52,763 nucleotides of DNA from Agrobacterium arsenijevicii (GCA_000949895.1 JWIT01000025.1:1-52763); one strand, 5' to 3'. Shown: positions 1 through 7,980, counted from the first letter of the stretch. Notes: generated by a model from the letters alone, not told the origin. A program made the numbers and translations.

Positions 1-18
1 TCGAATAACAGCCATCAC

Positions 19-38
19 GGCGGGGCTTCGGCCCCGCC
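19..38. terminator. GC-rich hairpin with TTCG loop
   Basis: A perfect 8-bp stem (GGCGGGGC / GCCCCGCC) closed by a TTCG tetraloop. No T-run follows on either side, so it is either a terminator of a gene left of the window or a stable RNA element. It lies about 80 bases before the first gene. Confidence 0.5.
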
Positions 39-120
39 AATCCTTCACGTAGACGGGGTGTCCTGTTCTCGTCAGCACTGCATGCTTATATGCGAGAGGA
101 TCAATGACGAAAGGACATCC

Positions 121-570
121 ATGGAGAACACCTCAGCCCCGAAAACCAAACCCTGGTCGAAGTCACAGGGACCCGTGCTGGCTAATCCCTCGGATCTGCG
201 AAAGGCTGCAGCGATCGATGCGCTTCTATCCGCGCCCGCGCCGGTCCTTCCCGTAAAAGACGGTGATCCGATCCTTCCGTTCGTGATCGGTATATTCGAA
301 ACGTTCCGCACCTCTCTGCAACCGGATGTGCCGGCAGTGCACCTGCGTCGGGCGATTGCCGCTTATGCGCGCTCGAAGAACTATTTGCTGGCGAGCGCTC
401 AGCCGGACGCCATGCGTCATGATGCAACCGGTACGCCTGTCAGCCCGGTCGATCAAGCGGACCGCCTGTCGGCGCAGCTGCGCGTCGAGGAAATCCGCCG
501 GGAGAGACAGGCGTCGGCCGAGCTTGCGCGGACCGAAGAGGTTGCAACCGGTCCAAGCCCGGACAAGTAG
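121..570 (+). CDS. ProQ/FinO-family RNA-binding protein
   Basis: A 149-aa protein that I read as a plasmid ProQ/FinO-fold RNA chaperone. The family binds structured sRNAs and mRNA 3' ends; FinO represses F-plasmid transfer through antisense RNA. The signature is in the middle of the protein: a run PILPFVIGI followed by HLRRAIAAYARSKNYL, then RHDATG and a trailing acidic/polar helix with the VSPVDQADRLSAQL pattern. This matches the family order of LPLKIGI, LRRAL..Y..S..YL, R.DL.G and V..E.A..A. N-terminal (residues 1-25) and C-terminal tails are polar and probably disordered. The start was chosen at the ATG with AAGGA five bases upstream; an in-frame start at 58 has no good ribosome site. It leads a plasmid-maintenance cluster (XRE, ArdC). 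The RNA target is unknown. Confidence 0.72.
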   Translation: MENTSAPKTKPWSKSQGPVLANPSDLRKAAAIDALLSAPAPVLPVKDGDPILPFVIGIFETFRTSLQPDVPAVHLRRAIAAYARSKNYLLASAQPDAMRHDATGTPVSPVDQADRLSAQLRVEEIRRERQASAELARTEEVATGPSPDK

Positions 571-684
571 TTTCAAAGACGGGGAAACTTTCCATTCGAT
601 CATGCGCATATCAGAATACGGTCTTGCAACGGATGTAGCCGGCGCGTCATTCTGCAACCCCCACAGGCGCAAGGAGGCAGATAA

Positions 685-1104
685 TTGAGTGATGCAGGGA
701 AAGCCCCGAACACGATCGACGTTGAAGTCGGCGCCCGTATCAGGCTGAAGCGGAAGCTTATAGGTATGTCCCAGCAGTCATTGGCGGGCAAGCTTGGCGT
801 GACCTTCCAGCAGGTCCAGAAATACGAGAAGGGTGCCAATCGCGTTGGCGCCAGCCGCCTCAGCCAGATCGCGACAGCGCTGGATGTTCCGATGTCCTAT
901 TTCTTCGACGGAAACCAGGGTGAGCGGCAAGACGACGATAATCCCCATATCACCCGCGAGACCGATGAGGTCGCGCTGTTCCTGTCTTCGACGGAAGGCT
1001 TCAATCTCAACCGTGCCTTCATGCAGATCCCTTCGGCTGCCGTGCGGCAGAAAGTTGTCCAGCTGGTGAAGTCCGTCGCCCGCGCCGAGGAAGAGGCGCG
1101 ATAA
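685..1104 (+). CDS. XRE-family helix-turn-helix transcriptional regulator
   Basis: A 139-aa Cro/CI-type DNA-binding protein. Residues about 8-65 form the HTH_3 domain (VGARIRLKRKLIGMSQQSLA, then GVTFQQVQKYEKGANRVGAS and LSQIATALDVP). This variant is very common in Rhizobiales chromosomes and plasmids. The C-terminal half has no recognised domain but ends in a basic/amphipathic helix. Translation starts at TTG: AAGGAGG lies seven bases upstream and no ATG gives the full domain. It lies between the ProQ/FinO gene and ardC on the same strand, with about 115 and 185 bases between them. It is a candidate regulator of this leader region. Confidence 0.88.
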   Translation: MSDAGKAPNTIDVEVGARIRLKRKLIGMSQQSLAGKLGVTFQQVQKYEKGANRVGASRLSQIATALDVPMSYFFDGNQGERQDDDNPHITRETDEVALFLSSTEGFNLNRAFMQIPSAAVRQKVVQLVKSVARAEEEAR

Positions 1105-1244
1105 TCGATCTCATCGCAACCCGTCCCGCCTCCGGTCCTGCCGGGGTGAGGGTTTCGCGCAAGGGCTTGCGCCCTCCTTCACGCCGTTGCGGCGCGTTCC
1201 GCGTGCGCTCATCCCTGATCTCCCCGGCTTTTGACCGACGTGAC

Positions 1245-1267
1245 GGGGTCGCGATGGTCGCGACCCC
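1245..1267. promoter_or_regulatory. 10-bp inverted repeat upstream of ardC
   Basis: A perfect palindrome with arms GGGGTCGCGA and TCGCGACCCC separated by TGG. It ends 21 bases before the ardC start codon. It could be an operator or a leader hairpin. Its core CGCGA-TGG-TCGCG recurs before the DUF736 gene at 3093-3105, which suggests a shared element of this plasmid leader region. Confidence 0.5.
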
Positions 1268-1288
1268 CGAAAACGGAGGTTCAAGGAT

Positions 1289-2221
1289 ATGAAAAGAAAA
1301 GAGCAGGGCGAACGCGCCGATCTCTATGCGCGGATCACGGACAGGATTGTCGCTGAGCTGGAAACAGGCGTGCGTCCATGGATGAAGCCGTGGTCGGCCG
1401 CAAACACCACCGGACGGATCACCCGACCGCTGCGCCATAATGGCGAAGCCTATAGTGGCCTCAACGTGCTGCTGTTGTGGTCGGAGAGTGTGGCGCAAGG
1501 TTATGTCTCACCCACATGGATGACGTTCAAGCAGGCCTTGCCGCTGAACGGCGCTGTTCGCAAGGGAGAGACCGGGACGACGGTCATCTATGCAAGCCGC
1601 TTCACCAAATCGGAGACCGACAGCAACGGCGGCGAGGTGGAGCGGGATATTCCGTTCCTTAAATCGTACACGGTGTTCAACGTGGCGCAGATCGACGGCC
1701 TGCCTGACCACTATCATGGCGTACCCGAACCGCTCCTGAGCCCGATCGAGCGCATCGGTCACGCCGACGAGTTCTTCCGCAATACCGGCGCGGTCATTCG
1801 GCACGGCGGCAACCAGGCATACTATTCTCCGGCCATGGACTATATCCAGATGCCACCGTTCGAAGCCTTCCGCGATGCCGCCGGGTATGCGGCAGTCCTC
1901 AGCCATGAGGCGACCCACTGGACGGCGGCAGAACATCGCGTGGGACGTGACCTGTCGCGCTATGCCAAGGACCGGACGGAGCGGGCGCGGGAAGAACTCA
2001 TTGCCGAACTTGGCAGTTGCTTCCTCTGCGCCGACCTCGGTATCGCGCCGGAACTTGAGCCGCGGCCGGATCACGCGTCCTATCTGCAGTCATGGCTCTC
2101 GGTGCTGGCCAACGACAAGCGGGCAATTTTCCAAGCGGCCGCGCATGCGCAGCGGGCGGTCAATTATCTCCACGGTCTTCAGCCAAGGGCGGGTGCCTGC
2201 GCGACGAGGGAGGCAGCGTAA
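1289..2221 (+). CDS. ardC: ArdC-family antirestriction protein (zincin-like)
   Basis: A 310-aa protein with the two-part ArdC architecture. The N-terminal ArdC domain (residues about 8-130, with RITDRIVAELETGVRPWMKPW and YSGLNVLLLW) binds single-stranded DNA in characterised members. The C-terminal MPTase/PolyVal metallopeptidase-like domain has the zinc-binding HEATH motif at residues 206-210 and a downstream glutamate in EELIAELGS. Such proteins are encoded near conjugation leading regions and protect incoming single-stranded DNA from restriction. The start ATG follows GGAGG about 10 bases upstream (AACGGAGGTTCAAGGAT). Gene length is typical of alphaproteobacterial plasmid copies. Assignment of the family is secure; activity is inferred. 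Confidence 0.88.
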   Translation: MKRKEQGERADLYARITDRIVAELETGVRPWMKPWSAANTTGRITRPLRHNGEAYSGLNVLLLWSESVAQGYVSPTWMTFKQALPLNGAVRKGETGTTVIYASRFTKSETDSNGGEVERDIPFLKSYTVFNVAQIDGLPDHYHGVPEPLLSPIERIGHADEFFRNTGAVIRHGGNQAYYSPAMDYIQMPPFEAFRDAAGYAAVLSHEATHWTAAEHRVGRDLSRYAKDRTERAREELIAELGSCFLCADLGIAPELEPRPDHASYLQSWLSVLANDKRAIFQAAAHAQRAVNYLHGLQPRAGACATREAA

Positions 2222-3133
2222 TAGCGCTCCTCTCTTTTTAGAGCGTCCTTTGGTTATCGCCTCGACGAAGGCGAAAGTCCTAGGTGCGCCCGCCGTCGAG
2301 AAAACAACGGCCGTCTGCGGACCTATCCGTCACATTGTAATGTATACTGCAATCTTGACAATCGACGCCGGCAATCGAGCTTCTTCGCCACCCAGGCCTC
2401 GTTCCCGCACGGAAGGACATCGGTGTCTCGGTCCGGAGTGCTCGCTCTCCATGACAGGCATTTCACTCTCTTCCTCCGATACGTTCAATGTGCGCGACAA
2501 AGGGAAGAGTTGACACACCCACATTCGACCGAGGGGAGGGCACCAAGTAGCTGCGATTGAGTGCAGGACAAAATATGCTGACCGTAAAATCTGAATCCGG
2601 GCAGCGCGGATTGACCGTTCGGGAGGAAAGCGAAGGCGATCTTGTTCCGTGCGGGCGCGAGCCAGTTTTGCTGCGACTGGCCCTTATGCGTCCTGCATCA
2701 GCAACAGGTCATTCTTGCGGATACGAGCAAGCATGGGCGACATGTGCCAGATTGAAAACCGGATCCGCCATCGAGAAGGAAAGTTCGGCGACGCTCACCG
2801 GACTTGTCGCATTGGCCCGGCAATGCCCAAACGATCGATGTGGCCATTGCTGCCATCCATTCGGGCATAGGAAGTGGGCGCGGCCAACGCGGCCTCGATT
2901 TGACATGTCCGATCGAAGATCGGCTGCGCCTCGATCGTTCTCCCGCAACGGCATCGCCCCCTTTCTTCCCCTGCGACCTGCGTTCGCATTCCTCGCGGTC
3001 CAAGAAAGCCGTCTCCCGCCGCCCTCCATTGCATTCCGGTCCCTTAAGGATGCGGTCCGATCGTCCCCGATCAAATCGACAGTCATCGAGGACGCGATGG
3101 TCGCGGCCCGATCAAACCGAAAGGATCACGACA
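2222..3133. other. long intergenic stretch, no supported gene
   Basis: About 0.9 kb between ardC and the DUF736 gene. Open frames exist on both strands, but none has a recognisable domain, a good ribosome site or consistent composition, and they overlap each other. The right end carries the small palindrome at 3093-3105 and the ribosome site of the DUF736 gene. It may hold decayed coding DNA or leader-region control elements. Confidence 0.5.
3093..3105. promoter_or_regulatory. small palindrome shared with the ardC leader
   Basis: CGCGA-TGG-TCGCG, identical to the core of the longer inverted repeat 21 bases before ardC. It lies 28 bases before the DUF736 start codon. The same sequence at a similar position before two neighbouring genes suggests a common operator or leader structure; function unknown. 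Confidence 0.35.
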
Positions 3134-3445
3134 ATGGCAATCATCGGCGAATTCACCACCAACGGCAACACCATCCTCGGCCACGTACGCACTCTGACGG
3201 TCTCCATGAAGGCCCGCCTGAACCCGATCGAACGCACATCCCGCGACGCTCCCGACTTCCGGATCATGTCCGGAGCGGCCGAAGTCGGCGCCGCCTGGAG
3301 CCAGGTTTCCGGCGACGGAGAGCCCTACATCTCGGTCAAGCTCGACGATCCGAGCTTTCCGGCCCCGATCAATGCGGCACTTTGGCCGACCGAGAGGGAA
3401 GGCGACTATACGTTGGTCTGGAACCGCCCGAAGCGCGACGCCTGA
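3134..3445 (+). CDS. DUF736 family protein
   Basis: A 103-aa protein with the hallmark start MAIIGEFTTNGNTILGHVRTL and the conserved C-terminal pattern ending in YTLVWNRPKR. DUF736 proteins are found almost only on alphaproteobacterial plasmids and integrative elements, near conjugation and ArdC genes. Their function is unknown. The upstream open frame extends much further but is not family-like; the ATG with AAGGA about nine bases upstream gives the canonical N-terminus. A strong terminator follows directly after the stop codon. Confidence 0.9.
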   Translation: MAIIGEFTTNGNTILGHVRTLTVSMKARLNPIERTSRDAPDFRIMSGAAEVGAAWSQVSGDGEPYISVKLDDPSFPAPINAALWPTEREGDYTLVWNRPKRDA

Positions 3446-3454
3446 TCAAAGACG

Positions 3455-3480
3455 AAGCCCTGCCGGAAACGGCGGGGCTT
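3455..3480 (+). terminator. rho-independent terminator after DUF736 gene
   Basis: An 11-bp stem (AAGCCCTGCCG / CGGCGGGGCTT, one G-T pair) closed by a GAAA tetraloop and followed by TTTCCC. It begins nine bases after the DUF736 stop. Confidence 0.85.
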
Positions 3481-3764
3481 TTCCCTTGTTCAAACCAAGA
3501 AGGAACCGGGCATCTAGCCCGCTTCTTCTTCTGGTCGCGATACGGAGAGGCGGGGTCTGCTCAGAGTGACCAATCGTGCCGCGAGTAAATGCCGGCCTCA
3601 AGGACTTCGCGTGGCCCCCCGATTTTGCTTCCGCTCCGGTTCCCTGCGCTTCAACAAAACCGGCACCCCACTCGCCGCCTCTGGCGGTCGCCGACACGAT
3701 CCCTGACCCCGTCATTTCCTCACGCCCCGCGGCGTCATCTTTCTCAAACGTCAAGGAGATGACG
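3481..3764. other. intergenic stretch before a small gene
   Basis: Nothing recognisable here. The frame of the next small gene stays open upstream to about 3576, but that extension is proline- and alanine-rich and unlike a protein. It is read as untranslated leader of the next gene. Confidence 0.4.
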
Positions 3765-3926
3765 ATGCTACTGGAACAACATATCGAAGAACTGCGCGCC
3801 GAGATGAACCATTGCCACCCAGACGAGCGTCGCCAGATTGCCGCGGAGCTGGAACTGGCTCTGGCCGAACTGGCCGTTATCATGGCCGAGCAGGACGGTT
3901 CCGTTGACGCCGTGCCGCCCTTCTGA
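3765..3926 (+). CDS. small acidic helical hypothetical protein
   Basis: A 53-aa protein, probably entirely alpha-helical up to its last ten residues (MLLEQHIEELRAEMNHC, then DERRQIAAELELALAELAVI). Such short proteins accompany DUF736/ArdC on rhizobial plasmids, but no function is known. The ATG at 3765 was chosen because AAGGAG lies six bases upstream; an ATG at 3759 touches that site. No membrane segment is present. It is transcribed toward the convergent HU gene with a bidirectional terminator between them. Confidence 0.6.
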   Translation: MLLEQHIEELRAEMNHCHPDERRQIAAELELALAELAVIMAEQDGSVDAVPPF

Positions 3927-4028
3927 GGGTGGCATACACCCACAATGCTGCCACCACCGTCCGATTGCCATCGAGATCGAGATCAGCTTAAGCGAGATGG
4001 CAAGCAGCGCCGATGACACTCCGCCGCC

Positions 4029-4050
4029 GGGAGCCGTTTTGGCGGCTCCC
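4029..4050. terminator. bidirectional terminator hairpin
   Basis: GGGAGCCG / CGGCTCCC stem with a TTTTGG loop, placed between the small plus-strand gene and the minus-strand HU gene. It fits a shared terminator for convergent genes. Confidence 0.6.
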
Positions 4051-4079
4051 CCTGACAACCCCGCTTGCCGCGGTGCGGC

Positions 4080-4358
4080 TCACTTGTTCAGCACATCTTT
4101 CAGTGCTTTGGCGGGCTGGAACGTGAGCTTCTTCGCAGCGGCAACCTTGATGGTGGCGCCGGTTGCCGGATTGCGAGCCTCACGCTCCGGGGTATCCTTG
4201 ATCTTGAACTTGCCGAATCCGGGGATAGATGTTTCCGCTCCGGACGTGGCTGCCGTCGTGATCGACGCGAAGACGGTTTCGACGATCGATTTCGCCTGGG
4301 CTTTGGTCAGGTTCTGTTCGGATGCGATCTTGTCGGCGATTTCATTGGTTGTGGTCAT
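4080..4358 (-). CDS. HU-family DNA-binding protein
   Basis: A 92-aa histone-like protein. The DNA-binding arm shows the family signature GFGKFKIKDTPEREARNPATG, followed by the KKLTFQPAKALKDVLN tail. HU/IHF proteins bend DNA and often assist plasmid replication, partition or relaxosome assembly. Length and domain are complete. It is a plasmid-borne extra copy by context, next to the WGR-domain gene transcribed in the same direction (33 bases apart). Confidence 0.93.
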   Translation of the reverse strand: MTTTNEIADKIASEQNLTKAQAKSIVETVFASITTAATSGAETSIPGFGKFKIKDTPEREARNPATGATIKVAAAKKLTFQPAKALKDVLNK

Positions 4359-4390
4359 GACGGTTTCCTCGTTAAAGACGAAAAACCCTT

Positions 4391-4702
4391 TCAGACGATC
4401 GTTACGTTGTCATGCGGCGATGTCCTCACAGTGGCGCTCCTGCCGGGGTTTCCACAGTTTCTTGCCGGTTGATAGCCTCTTTTACGCTTCTGCAGCACAA
4501 GTTCGAGAAAGCGCGATATCGCGTCCTTCTCGTTGCCGAACACCTCGGTCATCTCCCCGCCCGCCTTGCCGATCCGTCCCCAGCTTCGCACGACGGCTAT
4601 TTCCCCAAAAAGGGTTGGCCGGATCGCAAGCGCGTAATATCGGGCCATGTTCCTGTTGGCGTCGATCCTCTGGCAATAAAGCTGGTAGTGGTGTGTTCCC
4701 AT
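4391..4702 (-). CDS. WGR domain-containing protein
   Basis: A 103-aa protein made almost entirely of one WGR domain: HYQLYCQRIDANRNMARYYAL, then VVRSWGRIGKAGG and EKDAISRFLELVLQKRKRGY. WGR domains occur in PARP enzymes and, in bacteria, in small stand-alone proteins on rhizobial plasmids; in PARP they contact nucleic acid ends. A role in DNA or RNA binding is inferred. The frame extends upstream to a TTG at 4738, but the ATG at 4702 starts just before the domain. The C-terminal 25 residues are polar and unconserved. Confidence 0.8.
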   Translation of the reverse strand: MGTHHYQLYCQRIDANRNMARYYALAIRPTLFGEIAVVRSWGRIGKAGGEMTEVFGNEKDAISRFLELVLQKRKRGYQPARNCGNPGRSATVRTSPHDNVTIV

Positions 4703-4839
4703 CCCCGCATGATCGGCGATGCTCGCGATCTGGTCCAACGAGACTTATGAATCGAAAGATCGCTTCTGATTCATTTCTGTGATGGGTATTGGCGATGACG
4801 GAGGAATGTCCGGGCGTCGATATCGGCAGTGAGGACGTA

Positions 4840-5235
4840 TCACCTTCTGACAGGTGTGATGCCGACCGCCGTGTGATCTTCAGCTTCACGCTGTGCCCGC
4901 TTGCCGCTCGTTGAGCGGACACGGTTCAGTATCGGCGGCAGGAACGGAACATCGTCCCAGACGACGTCCCTTTCAAAGAGCGTTTCCGCGTTACGGTTAC
5001 GCCATCTGACCTCCTCCCTGGTCACGAATGGCGGGGCGATCTCAGCAAGGGTCGCCAACGGTACAAACGCAGCCGTGCAGATCAAGACAACGAACCTCAG
5101 CATCAGGTTTGCGTGCTGTGGAAATATTTCGAGGTTGATGAGCGCTTCAACAACGATGATCGGTGTGAAGGCCATAAACGCGGCCCAGATATTCAGCGGC
5201 CCCAGCAGGGAATACCAGTCATTTTTCCAATGCAT
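4840..5235 (-). CDS. small two-span membrane protein downstream of traG
   Basis: A 131-aa protein with two predicted transmembrane helices, roughly residues 14-33 (NIWAAFMAFTPIIVVEALI) and 45-65 (FVVLICTAAFVPLATLAEIA). A cytosolic charged C-terminal half follows. The start was set at the ATG preceded by AAAGGGG; the frame stays open about 50 codons upstream but that part overlaps the end of traG poorly and is arginine-rich. It lies about 70 bases after traG on the same strand and is probably cotranscribed with traCDG. Family not recognised; a role accessory to the coupling protein is only a guess. Confidence 0.6.
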   Translation of the reverse strand: MHWKNDWYSLLGPLNIWAAFMAFTPIIVVEALINLEIFPQHANLMLRFVVLICTAAFVPLATLAEIAPPFVTREEVRWRNRNAETLFERDVVWDDVPFLPPILNRVRSTSGKRAQREAEDHTAVGITPVRR

Positions 5236-5306
5236 TCGTTGTTGCCCCTTTCGATTTTGTGAGCGGCGGGTTATGTCGAAGTGATCCCTACGCCACGTTA
5301 CGTCAT

Positions 5307-7223
5307 CTATTCTTTCAGATGAAACCTGTTCTCGCCGACGCAGGCTTTCATCTCGTCGCGCCTGAACCAGATGGCGCGGCCACATCGGAGCGGCGCATTG
5401 CCTGACGTGAAGACAATCTGTTCATCGGCGCGCATCCGCAGCACCTCGTGCGGCAGGATCAGTGGCCGGCGGCTCAACTGTTTGGACCGCGACCGCGTTG
5501 ATCCCTTCATTCCGGACGATCTGTTGGTCTGGTCGACCTCGACGGTGGTGTCGCCGCAGCGCTTCGAGATATAGTCGGCCGTATCGGGATCGTTGATCGC
5601 CGCAAAGGAAATCCATGAGGCGGATTCGAACCATTTGCTGGTCGCGTCGCGGCCGCCATAGGCCTCGCGCATCTGACCAAGCGACTGGAAGATCAGCGTC
5701 AGCGTGATGCCATATTTTCGACCGGCATCGCGGGCGGTTTCAAGGATGCGAAGGTATCCGAGACGGGCCACCTCATCGAGTAAAAAGAGGGTGCGGCCAT
5801 TCACATCGCCATTGCGATTATAGATGGCATTGAGCAGCGAGCCGATGATGACTCGCGCCAGGCCGGGATGTGCCTCCAGAACCTTGAGATCGAGCGCGAT
5901 GAAAATGTCCGTTCCGCCCTTTGCGAGATCGTCGGTTGAGAAACTGTCGCCCGACACGAGACCGGCATAGTTCGGGTAGGACAGCCAGTGCGTTTCCTTC
6001 ACCGCATTGGCATAGACGCCCGAAAACGTCTCCGGCGTCATGTTGACGAAGACAGCGACGTTCTCTTTCACGAAGTCGGATTCCGACTGTTCATAAATCT
6101 TCGTCAAACGTGCCCGCAACTGGGGCTCCGGTTCGGAGAGATTGGCCCGGACGCGGCGCAGCGTCTGGTCTTTTTCGTCGGTGTGGCCGGACAGACAAAC
6201 GTCGGCGATAAGCGCCGTCAGAAGCTGCATGGCCGACGCGCGAAAAAAGTCGTCGCGGGCCGATGCGGAGCGTGGGTTGTCGGTCATGATCCACGTGGCG
6301 ACGGCCACGATATCCTCTTCCTTGGTGTTGCCGTGGCGGCCGATCCAGTCGAGCGCGTTGAAGCCGACTTCCTGTTTGGCGGGATCGAGCACAATCACCT
6401 TCCGCCCTGCCTTGCGCCTGTGCTCAACGACCATCGGCGCCACTTCGCTTGACGGATCGAGCACCACCAGTCCGCCACCCCATTTAAGGGCCGTCGGGAT
6501 TGTTACAGATGTCGTCTTGAAGCCGCCGGAACCGGCAAAGACGATACCATGCGACGAGCCGAAGGAACCGTCGAAGCACAAGAGCGGCGACTTGCCGCCG
6601 GCGCCCCAGCTTGGCGGTTCATTGGCGCGAAACGGCATCGCCGCCACGCTATCGCGATCGACACGGTATCGTTCGCCGATGACGATGCCGCCCGGTTCGG
6701 GAAAGAGCTTTGCGGCCTCGGGCATCTTCATCCAGTCCGCCTCGCCGTGGACCGCGCGCTTTCCGCCAATCCGCCGTGGGCTGCCTGCCGCAAACGCAGC
6801 ATTACCCTTGATTGCCACGCGCAAAGCAAAGACGCCACTGACGAAGGCGATGCCCGCTCCGATCATCGTCGCCGGATCGGCGTAGGCCAGAACCGATTGT
6901 CCGGTCGGTGTGTTGCCGGCGATACCCTTCAGTCGGATTGCTTCACGCATGATCGCAACGACAATCACCGCACCACTTCCAGCCAACACGCTGGTCGCTG
7001 CGGCTTTGATGTTCGCAGAGCCGTTGGTGGCGAACAACGCCATGACCCCGATTGCCGCAGCCGCGATATAGGGGAGGGCGATGCCCGCGCGTCCAAGCGC
7101 CAGTTTCGCTTGCGCGGATGATCCTAGCGCCGCCAGCCGATGTTCCATTCCGGATGTCATCACCATCGCCGCGACCATGATAGCCGCCGGAAGTATCAGG
7201 AGAAGGAGCTTATTCGCTGTCAT
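5307..7223 (-). CDS. traG: TraG type IV coupling protein (VirD4/TraG family)
   Basis: A 638-aa inner-membrane ATPase that couples the relaxosome to the conjugation pore. The N-terminal 140 residues hold several membrane spans (residues about 5-25, 48-66, 78-92 and 117-136). The Walker A motif GSGGFKTTS is at 231-239 and Walker B LFLLDE at 479-484, followed by the conserved ARLGYL and QSLGQMREAYG stretches. Length agrees with Ti-plasmid TraG. The start overlaps the end of traD by 14 bases, so traC-traD-traG form one operon read away from oriT. The operon should respond to TraR through the tra box at 7801-7818. Confidence 0.96.
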   Translation of the reverse strand: MTANKLLLLILPAAIMVAAMVMTSGMEHRLAALGSSAQAKLALGRAGIALPYIAAAAIGVMALFATNGSANIKAAATSVLAGSGAVIVVAIMREAIRLKGIAGNTPTGQSVLAYADPATMIGAGIAFVSGVFALRVAIKGNAAFAAGSPRRIGGKRAVHGEADWMKMPEAAKLFPEPGGIVIGERYRVDRDSVAAMPFRANEPPSWGAGGKSPLLCFDGSFGSSHGIVFAGSGGFKTTSVTIPTALKWGGGLVVLDPSSEVAPMVVEHRRKAGRKVIVLDPAKQEVGFNALDWIGRHGNTKEEDIVAVATWIMTDNPRSASARDDFFRASAMQLLTALIADVCLSGHTDEKDQTLRRVRANLSEPEPQLRARLTKIYEQSESDFVKENVAVFVNMTPETFSGVYANAVKETHWLSYPNYAGLVSGDSFSTDDLAKGGTDIFIALDLKVLEAHPGLARVIIGSLLNAIYNRNGDVNGRTLFLLDEVARLGYLRILETARDAGRKYGITLTLIFQSLGQMREAYGGRDATSKWFESASWISFAAINDPDTADYISKRCGDTTVEVDQTNRSSGMKGSTRSRSKQLSRRPLILPHEVLRMRADEQIVFTSGNAPLRCGRAIWFRRDEMKACVGENRFHLKE

Positions 7224-7425
7224 CGCCGAATGCCTCCGCGCCGATCGCGGTGAGGCGCGACTTCTCTGCGTCGTCGCCCTTGATCCGGTTGCTTGCGTCG
7301 ATCAAAAGACCGAGCAGCAGTGCCCGCTTCTCATAGCGCAAGCCGGCTTTGACGATCAGGCCCCCGAGCTCGATTTTTTCGCGGGCGTCTTTCTTGCGCG
7401 CATCGCTCGCCATTGTTTTCGCCAT
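7210..7425 (-). CDS. traD: TraD conjugal transfer protein
   Basis: A 71-aa relaxosome accessory protein of the Agrobacterium/Rhizobium Dtr system. The conserved core reads ARKKDAREKIELGGLIVKAGL, followed by RALLLGLLIDA. TraD binds with TraC and TraA near oriT in the described systems. The ATG at 7425 lies four bases after the traC stop codon and gives the usual family length of about 71 residues. A longer start at 7503 (97 aa) would overlap traC by 74 bases and adds an arginine-rich N-terminus not typical of the family. It overlaps traG by 14 bases. Confidence 0.88.
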   Translation of the reverse strand: MAKTMASDARKKDAREKIELGGLIVKAGLRYEKRALLLGLLIDASNRIKGDDAEKSRLTAIGAEAFGDDSE

Positions 7426-7429
7426 CCGC

Positions 7430-7726
7430 TCAAGCCTCGCCAGCGCTGCCCGCATCCGCGCCAGTCGTGAACGCAGCCGGTGTTTCGCTGCCGGTTCGGC
7501 CATCACTGGTATTTTTCTTCCCGGTCGCAGCACCTTTGCCTCCGCGAAACCGTTTGGCGATTTCCTCGAAGGCAGCCTGAAGGTCCACCTCGTCGATCTC
7601 GATTTCACCAAGGCCGGCCTTCAACGCTATCCTTCCGATGCGTTCGGCCTCGCGTGTTTCGGCCTGTTTCAGCTGGTCCTGCAATCTGGCTATTTCTTCC
7701 CTGATCCTGGACGATGGCTTCTTCAT
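7430..7726 (-). CDS. traC: TraC conjugal transfer protein
   Basis: A 98-aa relaxosome accessory protein, first gene of the traCDG operon. It starts MKKPSSRIREEIARLQDQLK with a predicted coiled coil (residues about 5-35), then AERIGRIALKAGLGEIEID and AAFEEIAKRFR, the conserved TraC core. The C-terminal third is low-complexity. The start has AAGGGAG 10 bases upstream; the frame stays open further but into the oriT region. Length equals that of Ti-plasmid TraC. It is divergent from traA, with oriT and the tra box between. Confidence 0.92.
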   Translation of the reverse strand: MKKPSSRIREEIARLQDQLKQAETREAERIGRIALKAGLGEIEIDEVDLQAAFEEIAKRFRGGKGAATGKKNTSDGRTGSETPAAFTTGADAGSAGEA

Positions 7727-7800
7727 TCCGGTTGCTCCCTTGAACTCGTTGCGCGTTGCTGTTGCGACGCCCAGATTCTCCCGGTTGAGCCTGAAATGAA

Positions 7801-7818
7801 ATCTGCAGATCTGCAGAT
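7801..7818. promoter_or_regulatory. tra box (TraR-binding site), perfect 18-bp palindrome
   Basis: ATCTGCAGATCTGCAGAT is a perfect dyad that differs from the classical TraR box ATGTGCAGATCTGCACAT only at the symmetric third positions. It lies in the traC-traA intergenic region, as in Ti plasmids, where one box serves both divergent operons. The cognate TraR is encoded at 14288-14992. Confidence 0.9.
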
Positions 7819-7867
7819 CGCCAGAGGCGATGCTTTTGTGGATGATCCCGCCGTTCCGAAGGAGCGG

Positions 7868-7902
7868 TTCCAAGGGCGCAATTATACGTCGCGATGCGAC
7901 GT
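7868..7902. other. oriT: oriT core with nic region (Ti/RSF1010-like)
   Basis: The segment begins with TTCCAAGGGCGCAATTATAC and runs into an inverted repeat, ACGTCGC-GAT-GCGACGT at 7886-7902. The complement reads ATAATTGCGCCCTTGG, matching the nic-site core (TGCGCCCT) of RSF1010 and the Ti-plasmid oriT. Position between divergent traC and traA is the canonical one, and the MOBQ-type relaxase TraA next to it fits. Nicking is expected on the strand carrying TGCGCCC, near G/C at about 7874-7877; the exact base is inferred by homology only. Confidence 0.88.
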
Positions 7903-7980
7903 GCTGCTTCAAAGCCCTAGCGGGGCCCCGCTTCGCTGCCGCTCACGAGGAACATGGTTCAAACTGGAGTACTCATCGCC

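Noticed and set aside
2557..3588. Long plus-strand open frame across the DUF736 gene
   Set aside because: It lies in another frame over the clear DUF736 gene, is rich in Arg/Pro/His, and has no family match or ribosome site. GC-rich DNA gives such frames by chance.
7426..7503. Upstream start for traD (97 aa)
   Set aside because: It would overlap traC by 74 bases and exceed the usual 71 residues; the ATG four bases after the traC stop fits the family.
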